DNA of 64,000 nt from Acidobacteriota bacterium (GCA_003697135.1 RFGC01000037.1:186001-250000); one strand, 5' to 3'; shown: positions 34,671 to 45,201, numbered from the stretch's first letter. Notes: generated from the letters alone by a model not told the origin. Program-made: numbers and translations.

Positions 34671-35768
34671 TCAATAGTTTGATCTCGGAGCGAAATATCC
34701 TTCACGAGCTTGGATTTTGAAACCCGGTGAGATGCCTTTGACCTCAACTTTGATTGTTCTATATGTTCCGTCTCGCCTTTCGTTTGAAGAATAATAGCCG
34801 AGCGTGTAAATTGTGCTTATTTCTTCTGCAACTTGTTTGAGAGCTGTTCTAGCTTCGTTCAAATCGGCTACCGGAAATACTTTTCCGCCTGATTCTCTTG
34901 CTAGCGTGTGCATTTCTTCGTCTGCGATTTCATAAAGTTTTTTGCTTATGGCAAGGCGTTCAAAATAGCCTAGTGAGCAGAAGTCGTAGGTTTTTTCCAT
35001 TTTGGATTTTGTCCCGAATTGCTTGTAGTAACGTCTCAATTGAGCGACCGAAAAACGAGTTGCAGTTTCGCAATCTTGAAGAAGTCCTTGCTCGAAGAAA
35101 TCGCGTGTGTCGAGTTGAATGAAATAGGCGACAATGTTTCTTTCTCGTAGTTTTTCCTTAACCTCATCGAAGTCCGAAAGGCTTACCGAATCCACTCCAT
35201 CAGTTAATGCAACAATTGCTCGACGTCCATGTAAGCTGGTTTCTTTAGGCTCTTCGGAGAAAATCTTATCAAGGATTTCAAGCATTGCATCATAGTAGGG
35301 CGTTCCATTGCTAGTTTTAACCTCTGCTAACGCATCTTTAAGTTTTGTGCGATCATCAGTTAGCTTTGTTAAAATTTCTGGCACTGCTGTCGCCTTATTT
35401 TCGGTTTTTACGGTCTGAAATGCAATGATTGCAACCTTGTCACCGGGCTTTAATGAAGATATGAAATTTTCCGCTGCACGTCGAATTAAGGTGAGTTCGT
35501 TTCTGGTTGAACCTGAAGTGTCAAGAAGAAGTGCAATTTCAAAAGGCTCTGTGGCTCTGCCGAATGATTCTATCTGCTGTTTTACGCCATCTTCATAAAC
35601 AACAAAATTTTCTCGTCTCAAATTTAGTATAGGTCTTCCGTTCTTGTCTTTTACTGAAACCGGGACGTTTACCAATTGTGTTTCAACACGGATAATTTCC
35701 TCGTTCTGCCCAAAAACAAAAGATGCAAATGTAACTAGAACGAAAACTATCGAAATATAAGCCCGCAT
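34671..35768 (-). CDS. secreted VWA-domain protein (acidobacterial VWFA-related family)
   Basis: A 365-residue exported protein. The ATG at 35768 begins the signal peptide MRAYISIVFVLVTFASFVFG; the longer frame adds 23 charged codons and is unlikely. A short beta region (VNVPVSVKDKNGRPILNLRRENFVVYEDG) precedes a von Willebrand A domain with the metal-site DTSGS near residue 75 and ALTDGVDS near 180. This layout matches the VWFA-related domain described from Acidobacteria and is a useful lineage hint. Function is unknown; such proteins probably bind partners outside the cytoplasm. It is divergent from the FG-GAP protein gene. Confidence 0.88.
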   Translation of the reverse strand: MRAYISIVFVLVTFASFVFGQNEEIIRVETQLVNVPVSVKDKNGRPILNLRRENFVVYEDGVKQQIESFGRATEPFEIALLLDTSGSTRNELTLIRRAAENFISSLKPGDKVAIIAFQTVKTENKATAVPEILTKLTDDRTKLKDALAEVKTSNGTPYYDAMLEILDKIFSEEPKETSLHGRRAIVALTDGVDSVSLSDFDEVKEKLRERNIVAYFIQLDTRDFFEQGLLQDCETATRFSVAQLRRYYKQFGTKSKMEKTYDFCSLGYFERLAISKKLYEIADEEMHTLARESGGKVFPVADLNEARTALKQVAEEISTIYTLGYYSSNERRDGTYRTIKVEVKGISPGFKIQAREGYFAPRSNY

Positions 35769-35873
35769 TTTTGAATCTCTGTACTCTCTTTTTAACTTCC
35801 CTGCGATTATGATATTCTTTGCTAAAACAAACTTCAATTTTTTGGAGACGAGCGTTCTTGAAAGGAGAAAATT

Positions 35874-37526
35874 ATGATAAGAAACAAAATGCGAAAAATT
35901 TTTCTTGCGCTTTTTTCGGTTTCAGTCTGTGTATGGCTGATTCAAGTGCATGCGGATAATGTTCCGCAGGCGATACCATTTTCTCAAGACTGGTCAACAA
36001 ATCTGATCACAACGAATGATGATTGGTCGCCTGTTCCGGGCATTGAAGGTTATTTGGGGCAAGACATAACCACAGGCACAGGCGTTGATCCGCAAACGCT
36101 TCTTACAACAAGCACTGCTACTAACGATCTAGACGTGATTGCTAATCAGTCAAATCCAAATACTTTAACTTCAGGTGGTGTGGCGGAATTTGATGGAATC
36201 CCGAATCCGGTTGTTGCGCTTCAAGGTTCGGGAACGGCTGATGCACCGTATTTGATTTTTTACTTAAATACGACAACGACGGGCAACAACTACATAAATG
36301 TTTCGTATAACGTGCGTGATATTGACGGCTCAAACGATAATGCTGTTCAGCAAGTGGCGCTACAATATCGAGTGGGGAATACAGGTGATTTCATAAATCT
36401 TCCCAAAGGTTATATTCCAGATGCAACAACAGGTCCAGGTCAAGCAACTTTGGTGACCCCTGTTTCCGTGACGCTTCCTGCCGCCGCTAGAAACAAACCT
36501 TTGGTTCAGGTTCGAGTTATTACCAGCAACGCTCCCGGCAGCGACGAATGGATAGGAATTGACGATATAAACATCACGGCAACTTCGCAACCCGCGCCCA
36601 ATAGGACGAATGTTGATTTCAATGGCGATGGAAGAAGCGATTGGGTAGTTGCTAGAAATGAAGGTTCACTTTTGAGATGGTATATTCAAATAAACGGTGA
36701 AACGACTTCAAGTGCGGTCCAATTTGGGCTTGCAACCGATAAACCTGTTCCTGCCGACTATGACGGTGACGGAATAACGGATATAGCAGTTTGGCGTGAA
36801 ACTGGAAATCCTGAACCGGATAGGTCTTACTTTTACATTTTGAGAAGTTCGACAAACACTTTCCAAGCTGAAATGTTCGGAACACAAGGTGACAATCCTG
36901 CGATAGTGGGCGACTATGACGGTGACGGCAAAGCTGATGTCGCAGTGTTTCGCTCAAATGACAGCAGCGGAGCTTGCGGCACGAATAGCAGTGTCTGGTA
37001 TTATCGCCCTTCGAGCCAACCCGGCGTTGATTTTCTTTACGAATGTTGGGGACTTCCCGGTGATTTCCCTGCACCCGGAGACTTCGACGGTGACGGTAGA
37101 AACGATTTTGCCGTTCAGAGAAACGAAGCTGGCATTGGAGTTTTTTATCTGAAAAAATCGGCCGGTGGTAGTGAAGTGATCCAATGGGGCGCTCCGACGG
37201 ATGTCTTCATTCCGGGAGACTACGACGGTGATGGAAAAACAGACTTCTGCGTGCGTCGAACGGTTGGAAGCACCTATAATTACTTCATTCTGACCAGAAC
37301 CGGAGGTGGAACAGGTGCCACTCCGATTGTTTGGGGCATCAATACAGATATTTCAGCACCCGGAGATTATGATGGCGATGGAAAAACCGATATAGCAGTG
37401 TTTCGCCCAAATACAGACCCAACGCAGAATTTCTTTTATGTGAGACGTTCGACAAATGCAACGCTTCTGCCTTTTGAGTGGGGGCAACAAGGCGATCTCG
37501 TGCCTGCTTCATTTCAAGTGCGATAG
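35874..37526 (+). CDS. secreted FG-GAP/VCBS-repeat protein
   Basis: A 550-residue exported protein. A signal peptide spans about residues 1-28 and follows an AAAGGAG site. The N-terminal half (about 30-240) is a beta-rich region with no recognised motif beyond a possible cell-surface sandwich. The C-terminal part (about 245-550) holds six calcium-binding D-x-D/N-G-D-G-x-x-D loops: DFNGDGRSD, DYDGDGITD, DYDGDGKAD, DFDGDGRND and DYDGDGKTD twice. These are spaced about 50-60 residues apart and indicate a seven-bladed FG-GAP-type propeller. Probably surface-exposed or released; binding partner unknown. Confidence 0.9.
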   Translation: MIRNKMRKIFLALFSVSVCVWLIQVHADNVPQAIPFSQDWSTNLITTNDDWSPVPGIEGYLGQDITTGTGVDPQTLLTTSTATNDLDVIANQSNPNTLTSGGVAEFDGIPNPVVALQGSGTADAPYLIFYLNTTTTGNNYINVSYNVRDIDGSNDNAVQQVALQYRVGNTGDFINLPKGYIPDATTGPGQATLVTPVSVTLPAAARNKPLVQVRVITSNAPGSDEWIGIDDINITATSQPAPNRTNVDFNGDGRSDWVVARNEGSLLRWYIQINGETTSSAVQFGLATDKPVPADYDGDGITDIAVWRETGNPEPDRSYFYILRSSTNTFQAEMFGTQGDNPAIVGDYDGDGKADVAVFRSNDSSGACGTNSSVWYYRPSSQPGVDFLYECWGLPGDFPAPGDFDGDGRNDFAVQRNEAGIGVFYLKKSAGGSEVIQWGAPTDVFIPGDYDGDGKTDFCVRRTVGSTYNYFILTRTGGGTGATPIVWGINTDISAPGDYDGDGKTDIAVFRPNTDPTQNFFYVRRSTNATLLPFEWGQQGDLVPASFQVR

Positions 37527-37658
37527 TTTCTTGCGGAAATTTGGTTGAATTTCGACCTTAAACTCAATGTTTGTTTCAGAGTCCGGGGCTAGATTTGGTG
37601 AGGATTGTGAGCCAAAATAAATCACCTGTCTAGCCCTTCTTAGTGCGGTAAAGTATCA

Positions 37659-37880
37659 ATGAGAGACAAAGAATTGCTGGAACGAATTACTATTGACTCA
37701 AGAGTTATGGCTAGGAAACCTGTTATTCGAGGAACATGGTTAACTGCCGAATACATTCTGAATCTGTTAGCCAACGGTGCGACAAAGGAGGAAATTCTTG
37801 AGGAATACAAAGGATTCACCCAAGAAGATATTTGCGCCTGTATTTTGTTCGCCAGTAAGGCGCTGAGAAAACGGCATTAG
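37659..37880 (+). CDS. DUF433 protein (VapB-like antitoxin family)
   Basis: A 73-residue protein with the DUF433 pattern: I-x-x-x-x-x-x-x-x-x-K-P-V-I-R-G-T-W-L-T-A-E-Y-I, L-L-A-N-G-A-T and Y-K-G-F-T-Q-E-D-I-C-A-C-I. It has a helix-turn-helix-like fold. DUF433 genes often precede a PIN-like DUF5615 toxin gene. Here no such gene follows (98 bases to the end of the convergent DUF2752 gene), so it is an orphan in this window. It may be a relic antitoxin or a small regulator. Confidence 0.82.
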   Translation: MRDKELLERITIDSRVMARKPVIRGTWLTAEYILNLLANGATKEEILEEYKGFTQEDICACILFASKALRKRH

Positions 37881-37978
37881 AATATGCGTTTTTAGGCTAA
37901 TGCTGAAATGCTATTTGGGAAAAATAAAGCTTCTTCATTCCTTCTGACTCCATTCTTTTTTGCCGAAGAATTCTTGGA

Positions 37979-38410
37979 TCAAAACGGATAAAGAAGCGTG
38001 AAAGGGTAGAAAGGCAGGTTGCGCAGGACCCCGAAGATGATTCCGATAATCAGAAATGCAGTCAAAAGTCGGAAGCATTTTTCGGGCGATAGGGGGATTC
38101 CTTTGCCTCTAAAAGTTAACAGGAAGAGATGAAGATAAAGGCTACCTAATAGAATGCCATAAAGCGGGAAAAGAGCGTTGTAGTGAAGAGCCGCTGAAAA
38201 GTCACCGCGAAAAAGTGCATGAAATCCGCGTGTTAGTCCGCATCCTGTGCAGGCAAATCCCGTGAGTTCGTGAAATAAGCACCGCGGGAAAAAACTGACT
38301 TTCTGCGGGTCGAAATATGCTACCAGAATCCCTAGAAAACTCATGAATAAAAATCCGCCGAAAGCTAGAATGCGCTTTGCTGGGTCTGTTGTTTCTGAAA
38401 TCGTCTGCAT
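37979..38410 (-). CDS. DUF2752 membrane protein
   Basis: A 143-residue membrane protein with the DUF2752 core: F-F-P-R-C, then TGFACTGCGLTRGFHALFRGDFSAALHYN, which contains the paired cysteines and the TRG motif. Three or so hydrophobic helices surround it. Function is unknown in the family. An alternative TTG start at 38431, three bases after the holB stop, would couple it to holB; the ATG was chosen as the conservative start. Confidence 0.85.
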   Translation of the reverse strand: MQTISETTDPAKRILAFGGFLFMSFLGILVAYFDPQKVSFFPRCLFHELTGFACTGCGLTRGFHALFRGDFSAALHYNALFPLYGILLGSLYLHLFLLTFRGKGIPLSPEKCFRLLTAFLIIGIIFGVLRNLPFYPFTLLYPF

Positions 38411-38434
38411 AAACTTTTCAATCTTAATCAAGTT

Positions 38435-39493
38435 TTAGGAAATTCGTCCATACAAGCTCTTAGGAGTTTTCATTTCTAACAGTAGTGCATCTGTTGCTAT
38501 CTTTTTGTTTATATTCACATCCAAAAGCGAAAGCGTTTTTTCTATTTGCTGAATCCATTGGCTAAGCGCTTTGCTACTGGCTTTTTGTGCTAATAAAGCG
38601 AGTCTATCCTTTATGTCTGTATTTACGATGCTATCACCGCCTAGGCTGAGAATCCAAATATCTCGAATAAGCTGCTGCAAGGTTTTCAGGAATGATTGAT
38701 AATCGTTTTCCAATTCAGCGATTTTTTCCGATGCCGAAAGAAGTTCTGAAAAATCCGATTCATCAAGTAGCATCTCAATTAGCTCCAATGCTTGGTTTCT
38801 GGTTGAAAGGATTTGTTGTTTGTTGAGCGTTAAAGCTTTCGAGATACTACCATTTGCGTAGAGTGCGATTGCTATTGCTTCGCTTCTTGTCATGCCTTTT
38901 TTCTTGCATAGGAAAGTGACAATTTCTTCTGGTTGCAATGGAGCGAATTGAAGAACTTGCACGCGCGAGAGAATCGTTAAGGGCAAAAGATTTGGTTGCG
39001 AAGAAATTAAAAAAATGTAGGTATTTGCTGGTGGTTCTTCGAGCAACTTCAAAAGTGCGTTTGCCGATGAGTCATTCATTTTCTCGGCTTCGTCTATTAT
39101 AAAGACTTTGCTCGATGCCTCAAACGGCTCTAAGTTTGCCTTTTCTTCCAAATCTCTTATCGCTTCTATAAGAATTTGCTTCTTGAAAGGTAGGACTATA
39201 CCAAAATCGGGATGATTGCTGAAAATCACTTTAGATTTAGCTATCTCTTGGTATTGATGGCTTTTGATTATCTCAAAAATATCATCAACACGCTTACAAG
39301 AAGAGCAAACATCGCAGCTTTCTGAGTTCACAGGTGTTTTGCAAAGTAGTGACTTGGCTAAGTAGATGGCAAAAGTTTTTTTTCCGATGCCGTCTTCGCC
39401 CGCAAAAAGCATCGAGGCAGGAACTTCCTTGCATTTCAACATTTGCCTTAGGATTTTCTTTATCTGATCGTTTCCAGCTAAAAAATCGAACAT
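38435..39493 (-). CDS. holB: DNA polymerase III delta-prime subunit
   Basis: A 352-residue clamp-loader subunit. The N-terminal AAA+ domain has AGEDGIGKKTFA at the P-loop position. A four-cysteine zinc module includes C-D-V-C-S-S-C, and KVFIIDEAEKMNDSSANALLKLLEEPP is diagnostic for delta-prime/tau proteins. The C-terminal collar (about 230-340) is helical. It loads the beta clamp as part of the DnaX complex. It follows the SDR gene by 36 bases and has a GGAG ribosome site. Length fits HolB rather than DnaX. Confidence 0.9.
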   Translation of the reverse strand: MFDFLAGNDQIKKILRQMLKCKEVPASMLFAGEDGIGKKTFAIYLAKSLLCKTPVNSESCDVCSSCKRVDDIFEIIKSHQYQEIAKSKVIFSNHPDFGIVLPFKKQILIEAIRDLEEKANLEPFEASSKVFIIDEAEKMNDSSANALLKLLEEPPANTYIFLISSQPNLLPLTILSRVQVLQFAPLQPEEIVTFLCKKKGMTRSEAIAIALYANGSISKALTLNKQQILSTRNQALELIEMLLDESDFSELLSASEKIAELENDYQSFLKTLQQLIRDIWILSLGGDSIVNTDIKDRLALLAQKASSKALSQWIQQIEKTLSLLDVNINKKIATDALLLEMKTPKSLYGRIS

Positions 39494-39529
39494 AACTCCG
39501 ATTCGAGGTTCAATCTTAGTCTCCTAGAA

Positions 39530-40597
39530 TTAAAGTTTGGGATTCTTTTCAACGAAAGCGATTAAGTTTTTTGCATAATCGGCAAATCTTGGACATGAGA
39601 TGCCATGTTTTGCTAAGAGACTGCTCGCGATGCTTGTATCGTAAGTTTGTGAAATGAAAAAATAAGGCACGCCAGCATGTGGCAAGCCTGTTACTGCTGG
39701 TGAAAACGGCAAATTCAATGTCCATCTAACCAGCGAAGCTGGTGGTGTGACAACAGTTTTTTTGTTGGTAATTGCTTCAACGATTACATCGCAGATTTCT
39801 CTTGTTGTCAAAGGATTTGGATCAGCAAGAGCAACCGTTTTGCCGATTGCAGATTCATCTTTTGAGAGCTTTTCGATTCCGTCAACCACAAAATCAACAG
39901 GCACAATGTTGAGTTTGACCTCGTCATTTCCAACATTGAATATGCGAAGCAGTGACGGAAACATGCGATAGTAGTGAATCAAATAATAGATTCCATCGTA
40001 TTTTGCCGTTTCGCCTGTTTTTGAATCACCTACAACAACTGAAGGACGGAAAATTGTTACAGGAAGATTTGGTTTTAGTTTTTCGACTTCGATTTCAGCG
40101 AGATATTTGGTTTCTTCATAAAAATTGCGGAATCCTGCGTTATGTTCAAGCTCCGTTTCCAGTATAATGCCTTTGCGCTTTCCTGCAACGTAACAGGTTG
40201 AAACGTAGTTATAGCGATTCAAATTGGGCAAAGATTTAACAAACTCATTTACATTGCAAGTGCCTTCTACATTTACGCGATAAGCTGGTTCTCTTTTGAC
40301 TTCGAGATCGTAAATAGCGGCAAGATGAAAGACGTCGGTAGTTTCTTGCTTGATCTCTTCTAGCTTTTCTCGCTGTATGCCGAGATTTTCTTGTGTTATG
40401 TCGCCTTCGATTATTTGAAAATTCTCGGCCGGAATGCTGTATTGTTGCGATATTTTTTCCACAGATTCGCTGGCTTTTTGAAGAAATTGCTTTTGAACAA
40501 GCAGAAAGAATCTATCGCCACTGCGAGCAAGATTTCTCAAAAGCCGTTCAGCTATGAAGCCGGGAAAGCCGGTTAAAAAGATTGTTTTGCTAGCCAT
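39530..40597 (-). CDS. extended SDR-family NAD(P)-dependent oxidoreductase (thioester-reductase-like)
   Basis: A 355-residue extended short-chain dehydrogenase. The N-terminal TGFPGFIAERLL is the NAD(P)-binding loop of the GxxGxxA form found in fatty-acyl-CoA and thioester reductases. F-H-L-A-A-I-Y, V-N-V-E-G-T and the catalytic Y-E-E-T-K motif (near residue 168) follow. The ATG at 40597 gives the usual family start; the longer frame begins 10 codons earlier. A TATAAT lies 7 bases before this ATG, so the mRNA may be leaderless. It may reduce an acyl thioester or act as a sugar epimerase; the specific substrate is not known. It is upstream of holB on the same strand. Confidence 0.8.
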   Translation of the reverse strand: MASKTIFLTGFPGFIAERLLRNLARSGDRFFLLVQKQFLQKASESVEKISQQYSIPAENFQIIEGDITQENLGIQREKLEEIKQETTDVFHLAAIYDLEVKREPAYRVNVEGTCNVNEFVKSLPNLNRYNYVSTCYVAGKRKGIILETELEHNAGFRNFYEETKYLAEIEVEKLKPNLPVTIFRPSVVVGDSKTGETAKYDGIYYLIHYYRMFPSLLRIFNVGNDEVKLNIVPVDFVVDGIEKLSKDESAIGKTVALADPNPLTTREICDVIVEAITNKKTVVTPPASLVRWTLNLPFSPAVTGLPHAGVPYFFISQTYDTSIASSLLAKHGISCPRFADYAKNLIAFVEKNPKL

Positions 40598-40604
40598 CAA
40601 GCCG

Positions 40605-40610
40605 ATTATA
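40605..40610 (-). promoter_or_regulatory. TATAAT element immediately before the SDR start
   Basis: A perfect -10 hexamer on the minus strand with exactly 7 bases to the SDR ATG at 40597, so the expected transcription start coincides with the start codon. No clear -35 at 17 bases. Confidence 0.35.
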
Positions 40611-40711
40611 GCTTGAGCATTGAACAAGTTAAAAAGCTGAGGAAAGCCGAATTTGAATTTCTCGTAGTTCTAAGTGATAATGAAGATTCATATTTGTCGA
40701 GGGCTTAAGTT

Positions 40712-43468
40712 ATGAATCACAACATTTTCAACACCAGACAAACATTCAAAACGGGTGACGGAAAGGAAGGCGTTTTTTATTCACTGCCACAACTTGAGAA
40801 AGAAGGAATCGGACGAATTTCCAGACTGCCGATTTCTATCCGGATCGTTCTGGAGTCGGTTTTGAGAAACTTCGATGGTGGAAAGCGCATAGGTGAAGAG
40901 AACATTTTGGCTTTGGCGAATTGGAAGCCGAATGAAGAAAGAGAGCAGGAGATTCCTTTCATAGTTTCGCGGGTTGTTTTGCAGGATTTTACGGGTGTGC
41001 CGCTTTTAGTTGACCTAGCCGCAATGAGATCAGCAGTTCAAAGAATGGGACGGGACCCGAAATTGATCGAACCGCTTGTTCCTGTGGATTTGGTTATTGA
41101 CCATTCAGTTCAGGTTGATTATTCGGGTTCAAACGAGGCGTTTCAGGCAAATTTAGAGATCGAATTTGAGAGAAACGCTGAAAGATACAGGTTTTTGAAA
41201 TGGGGAATGCAGGCTTTTGATTCCTTCAAAGTCATACCACCGGGCATAGGCATTGTTCATCAGGTTAACATGGAATATCTTGCCAAAGGAGTTTTGGAGC
41301 GTGACGGAGTTTATTTTCCGGATACGCTTGTAGGCACGGATTCGCATACAACGATGATAAATGGACTCGGAGTGCTTGGTTGGGGAGTTGGTGGAATCGA
41401 GGCGGAAGCGGCAATGCTCGGACAGCCTGTTTACTTTTTGACTCCCGATGTTGTAGGCGTGCATCTTAAAGGCAAACTTCGCAGTGGAGTGACGGCTACG
41501 GATTTGGTCTTAACGATTACTGAAATGTTGCGCGCTGCACGAGTTGTGGGGAAGTTCGTTGAATTTTTTGGCGAGGGAGCAAGGAGTTTACCGGCAACTG
41601 ATCGTGCAACGATTGCAAACATGGCACCTGAATACGGTGCAACCATGGGCTTTTTCCCTGTTGATGAGAAAACACTTGATTATTTCCGTGCAACAGGTCG
41701 CAGTGAATCGGCAGTTGAGACCATCAGAAATTACTTTGAAGCCCAAAGAATGTTCGGAATTCCGCTTGAAGGCGAAGTTGATTATTCAACCGTGTTGGAA
41801 TTAGATTTAAGTTCGATTGAGCCTTCGGTAGCAGGTCCGAAACGTCCGCAGGATAGAATTCCGCTTTCGGAAGTGAAAACAAAATTCACGGAGCTTTTCT
41901 CCAAGCCCTTGACGGAAAACGGTTATAACAAACCTGCTGAGGAAATAGGAAAACGTGTCCAGGTTGAACTCAAAGAGAATGGTGATGGAAGAAGACTACC
42001 AATCTATGGCGAAAAACTCTTAAATGCCAATCATGCAGAAGTTGGGCATGGTGACGTTTTGATAGCGGCGATAACTTCATGCACGAATACGTCTAATCCG
42101 AGCGTGATGCTGGCAGCGGGGCTTGTTGCAAAAAAGGCTGTTGAGCGTGGATTAAAAGTTTCGCCTACTGTAAAGACTTCGCTGGCGCCGGGTTCGCGAG
42201 TTGTAACAAAATATCTCCAAAAGACTGGCCTTCAAGAATATCTTGATAAACTCGGCTTCAACCTTGTCGGATACGGATGCACAACTTGCATAGGCAATTC
42301 CGGGCCACTGCATCCAGCGATAGAGAAAGCAATTGTTGAAAACGATTTGGTAGCTTGCGCAGTTCTTTCGGGTAACAGAAACTTTGAGGCGCGAGTCCAT
42401 CAAAACATTAAGGCAAACTTTCTTGCGTCGCCGCCTTTGGTCGTGATTTATGCGCTTGCGGGGACGGTTTTGAAGGATTTGACTAAAGAGCCGATAGGAA
42501 AAGACCAAGAAGGCAAAGATGTTTATTTGAGCGATATAATGCCTTCTGTTGAAGAGATAAACTCGCTGTTTAGCGAGGCATTCGATCCGGAAGACTACAA
42601 GCAAGTTTACAGCGACTTTGCGAATCAAAATCCCTTGTGGAATCAAATTCCTTCGCCCGTAGGGCTAATTTATGAATGGGACGAAAATTCGACTTACATT
42701 CAAGAACCGCCGTATTTCGAGGGTTTTTCGCTTGAAGGCGGGCGATTTGAAGACATATTCGGAGCGAGAGCTTTGGCGATTTTAGGTGATTCCGTTACGA
42801 CCGATCACATTTCACCTGCTGGGTCTATTAAGCCTGATTCGCCTGCTGGTAAGTATTTGCAATCAAGAGGGGTTACGCCGAAGGACTTCAACTCCTACGG
42901 GTCACGTCGAGGTAATCACGAAGTTATGATCCGCGGGACATTTGCAAATGTCCGCATCAAAAACTTGATGGTATTGCCGAAAGAAGGTGGTTACACCATT
43001 CATCAGCCCGATGGCGAGGAGATGTCAATCTATGATGCCGCAATGAGATACCGTTCGGAAGGCATTCCAACGGTGGTTTTTGCAGGGCAAGAATACGGCA
43101 CAGGTTCTTCACGCGACTGGGCGGCTAAAGGCACGAGGCTTTTAGGCATCAAGGCTGTCATAGCACAGAGTTTTGAGCGGATACATCGTTCAAACTTAGT
43201 CGGCATGGGCGTTCTGCCATTGCAATTCAAAGACGGACAAAGCGTTCAAAGCCTTGGAATCACAGGCAAGGAAACTTTCGATATTGTTGGATTAGAAACA
43301 AACGAAGTCAAACCGCGTCAAGATGTGATATTGAGAATCCATCGTCCTGAAGGCACAACGGATGAAGTTGCCCTAACTTTGCGCATTGATACTCCAATCG
43401 AGATCGAATACTACAAAGCTGGTGGCATCTTGCCGTTTGTGTTAAGACAGCTATTAGCAGGAGCGTAA
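40712..43468 (+). CDS. acnA: aconitate hydratase A
   Basis: A 918-residue aconitase interconverting citrate and isocitrate in the TCA cycle. The [4Fe-4S] ligands are in [13 protein letters not shown] and [37 protein letters not shown]-like segments near residue 210, [12 protein letters not shown] and [15 protein letters not shown] in the swivelling domain are all present. The length fits the AcnA/IRP type rather than AcnB. AcnA enzymes can bind mRNA when the cluster is lost. It is divergent from the SDR gene and followed by larB after 56 bases. Confidence 0.97.
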   Translation: MNHNIFNTRQTFKTGDGKEGVFYSLPQLEKEGIGRISRLPISIRIVLESVLRNFDGGKRIGEENILALANWKPNEEREQEIPFIVSRVVLQDFTGVPLLVDLAAMRSAVQRMGRDPKLIEPLVPVDLVIDHSVQVDYSGSNEAFQANLEIEFERNAERYRFLKWGMQAFDSFKVIPPGIGIVHQVNMEYLAKGVLERDGVYFPDTLVGTDSHTTMINGLGVLGWGVGGIEAEAAMLGQPVYFLTPDVVGVHLKGKLRSGVTATDLVLTITEMLRAARVVGKFVEFFGEGARSLPATDRATIANMAPEYGATMGFFPVDEKTLDYFRATGRSESAVETIRNYFEAQRMFGIPLEGEVDYSTVLELDLSSIEPSVAGPKRPQDRIPLSEVKTKFTELFSKPLTENGYNKPAEEIGKRVQVELKENGDGRRLPIYGEKLLNANHAEVGHGDVLIAAITSCTNTSNPSVMLAAGLVAKKAVERGLKVSPTVKTSLAPGSRVVTKYLQKTGLQEYLDKLGFNLVGYGCTTCIGNSGPLHPAIEKAIVENDLVACAVLSGNRNFEARVHQNIKANFLASPPLVVIYALAGTVLKDLTKEPIGKDQEGKDVYLSDIMPSVEEINSLFSEAFDPEDYKQVYSDFANQNPLWNQIPSPVGLIYEWDENSTYIQEPPYFEGFSLEGGRFEDIFGARALAILGDSVTTDHISPAGSIKPDSPAGKYLQSRGVTPKDFNSYGSRRGNHEVMIRGTFANVRIKNLMVLPKEGGYTIHQPDGEEMSIYDAAMRYRSEGIPTVVFAGQEYGTGSSRDWAAKGTRLLGIKAVIAQSFERIHRSNLVGMGVLPLQFKDGQSVQSLGITGKETFDIVGLETNEVKPRQDVILRIHRPEGTTDEVALTLRIDTPIEIEYYKAGGILPFVLRQLLAGA

Positions 43469-43524
43469 CTCTTTCAATCCAATTAACTTTGCGCTTACAA
43501 GCGCGCTACTGAAACTTAAAGATT

Positions 43525-44289
43525 ATGGATGACAAAGAGATTGAGAAAATACTCAATCTGTACTCGAAGGGCGAACTTCCTGCGTCAGAGGCAATTAGAA
43601 AAATAAAAAATCTTTCCTACGAAGATGTAGGGTTTGCAAGGATAGACCACGCCCGAAGAAAGAGGCAAGGCTTTCCTGAAGTCATCTTCGGGCATGGAAA
43701 AACAAGTATTCAAATTGCAACGATTTTCCAAAGACTTGCCGAGTTTGCGCCAAATGTTATGGTGACTCGGACAAATCAAGGAGCTTACGAAGAAATCATA
43801 AAAATCTTTCCTGAAGCTGAATGGCACGAACAAGCGCGACTGATTAGGCTTTTTCGAGATAAAACTAATCTTGGAGTTGGGGAAATTTGCGTTGTAACCG
43901 CAGGAACGGGCGATATTCCCGTTGCTGAAGAAGCGGCTTTAACTGCTGAGACTATGGGAAATCAGGTTCGCCGAATCTGGGATGCGGGCGTTGCGGGTAT
44001 TCATCGAATACTGTCAGAGAGAGAGACACTCAAAGGCGCACGCGTTGTAATTGTAGTCGCTGGCATGGAAGGTGCTTTGCCATCGGTTGTTGGCGGTTTG
44101 GTGAGTGTTCCGGTGATAGCCGTTCCAACTTCTGTAGGCTATGGCGCAAGTTTTCAGGGACTAGCGGCACTTTTGGGAATGCTGAATTCTTGCGCCTCAA
44201 ACGTTGCTGTCGTCAACATTGACAACGGCTTTGGAGCAGGATTTGTCGCAAGTCTTATAAATAGGCGCTGGGAATGCTCCGAAGTTTAA
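43525..44289 (+). CDS. larB: LarB, nickel-pincer cofactor biosynthesis carboxylase
   Basis: A 254-residue LarB (formerly called PurE-related). LarB carboxylates and hydrolyses nicotinic acid adenine dinucleotide to the dicarboxylated mononucleotide that starts the nickel-pincer cofactor of lactate racemase. Visible are [49 protein letters not shown] and [12 protein letters not shown]. The C-terminal half is the PurE-like fold. LarC and LarE, which complete the cofactor, are not in this window. The gene follows acnA on the same strand and may share its transcript. Confidence 0.9.
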   Translation: MDDKEIEKILNLYSKGELPASEAIRKIKNLSYEDVGFARIDHARRKRQGFPEVIFGHGKTSIQIATIFQRLAEFAPNVMVTRTNQGAYEEIIKIFPEAEWHEQARLIRLFRDKTNLGVGEICVVTAGTGDIPVAEEAALTAETMGNQVRRIWDAGVAGIHRILSERETLKGARVVIVVAGMEGALPSVVGGLVSVPVIAVPTSVGYGASFQGLAALLGMLNSCASNVAVVNIDNGFGAGFVASLINRRWECSEV

Positions 44290-44364
44290 TCTCCTAACCT
44301 TTCCAGTTGTTGTAACAAAGAATAAAATCCAAATACGTTCAGTTCGCTTCGGGGATTTTGAACC

Positions 44365-45201
44365 TCATGGAATCTTGTATGAAACTAGCTCGGTTTCTGT
44401 TTCAAAAGATTTAACCTCAGGGGTTGGGAGTTTAACATTTGGAAGTTTTGGCATGTTAAATGTTGGCTCCATACCTTTGAATGCACCAACAGCTTTAACA
44501 TTTCCAACACCGCTTACCATCCATGATGTGTTAGTTATGCGGACTTTTTGTTCAAAGCTGTCTAGTTTCATGATTATATCAAGGTCGCAGATTGTCTTGA
44601 GCGCGTCAAATGTCCCAGCCGTGACTTTTACTGTTTCCTTGCTTTGAGCAGTGCAATTGAAGAGGTAAGTCGCTTGAGTTGTTTTGAAAGGGCTTTTTAC
44701 TTTCCCCATGCTTCCACCCACAAGCTCTGCTTTTATGGTTTGAGACCATTTGTCTCCTTCCTTCAAGTTTGCGGGTAAGCTTACACCTTCATTCGAGATA
44801 ATCTTGAAATTTGCTTGAAAGTCCTGGTTGTTGGTGTAAATTGAAGCGAAACCTGTGGGATCAAGGAATTTAATGCCTTTGTCTGAGCATTCTACTTTAC
44901 CTTCGACATTAACGGGAGATTGAGGACTGCTGATCGTAATTCTGGAAGTAAAAGAGTTTTGCTGAACAGAAACAATCGTCTGTGTCATTTCTTTAGCTTG
45001 TCCGTCTTCTCCTGAAAGTTTATAAGTCCAAGTAGATCCGACTTTGACAGGGAAAAACTCATTATAGCACTGTCCGACTTCTTGAACTTTCTGGCTCAAT
45101 GAATCACCGGATTGCTGAGGGTTTTCACCGGATTTTTCAACCGATGGAAACGAACAGCCTACAAACACTAGAAAAAGAAAAATAGTTATTTTCCGAAGCA
45201 T
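44365..45201 (-). CDS. predicted lipoprotein (secreted beta-rich protein)
   Basis: A 278-residue lipoprotein. The signal peptide ends in a lipobox L-V-F-V-G-C-S, with Cys16 as the lipidation site. After a Ser/Gln/Pro spacer, a region beginning FFPVKVGSTWTYKL recalls DUF3108-like and other proteins with a half-barrel fold. Alternating strand patterns continue to the C-terminus. It is convergent with larB. Function unknown. Confidence 0.75.
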   Translation of the reverse strand: MLRKITIFLFLVFVGCSFPSVEKSGENPQQSGDSLSQKVQEVGQCYNEFFPVKVGSTWTYKLSGEDGQAKEMTQTIVSVQQNSFTSRITISSPQSPVNVEGKVECSDKGIKFLDPTGFASIYTNNQDFQANFKIISNEGVSLPANLKEGDKWSQTIKAELVGGSMGKVKSPFKTTQATYLFNCTAQSKETVKVTAGTFDALKTICDLDIIMKLDSFEQKVRITNTSWMVSGVGNVKAVGAFKGMEPTFNMPKLPNVKLPTPEVKSFETETELVSYKIP

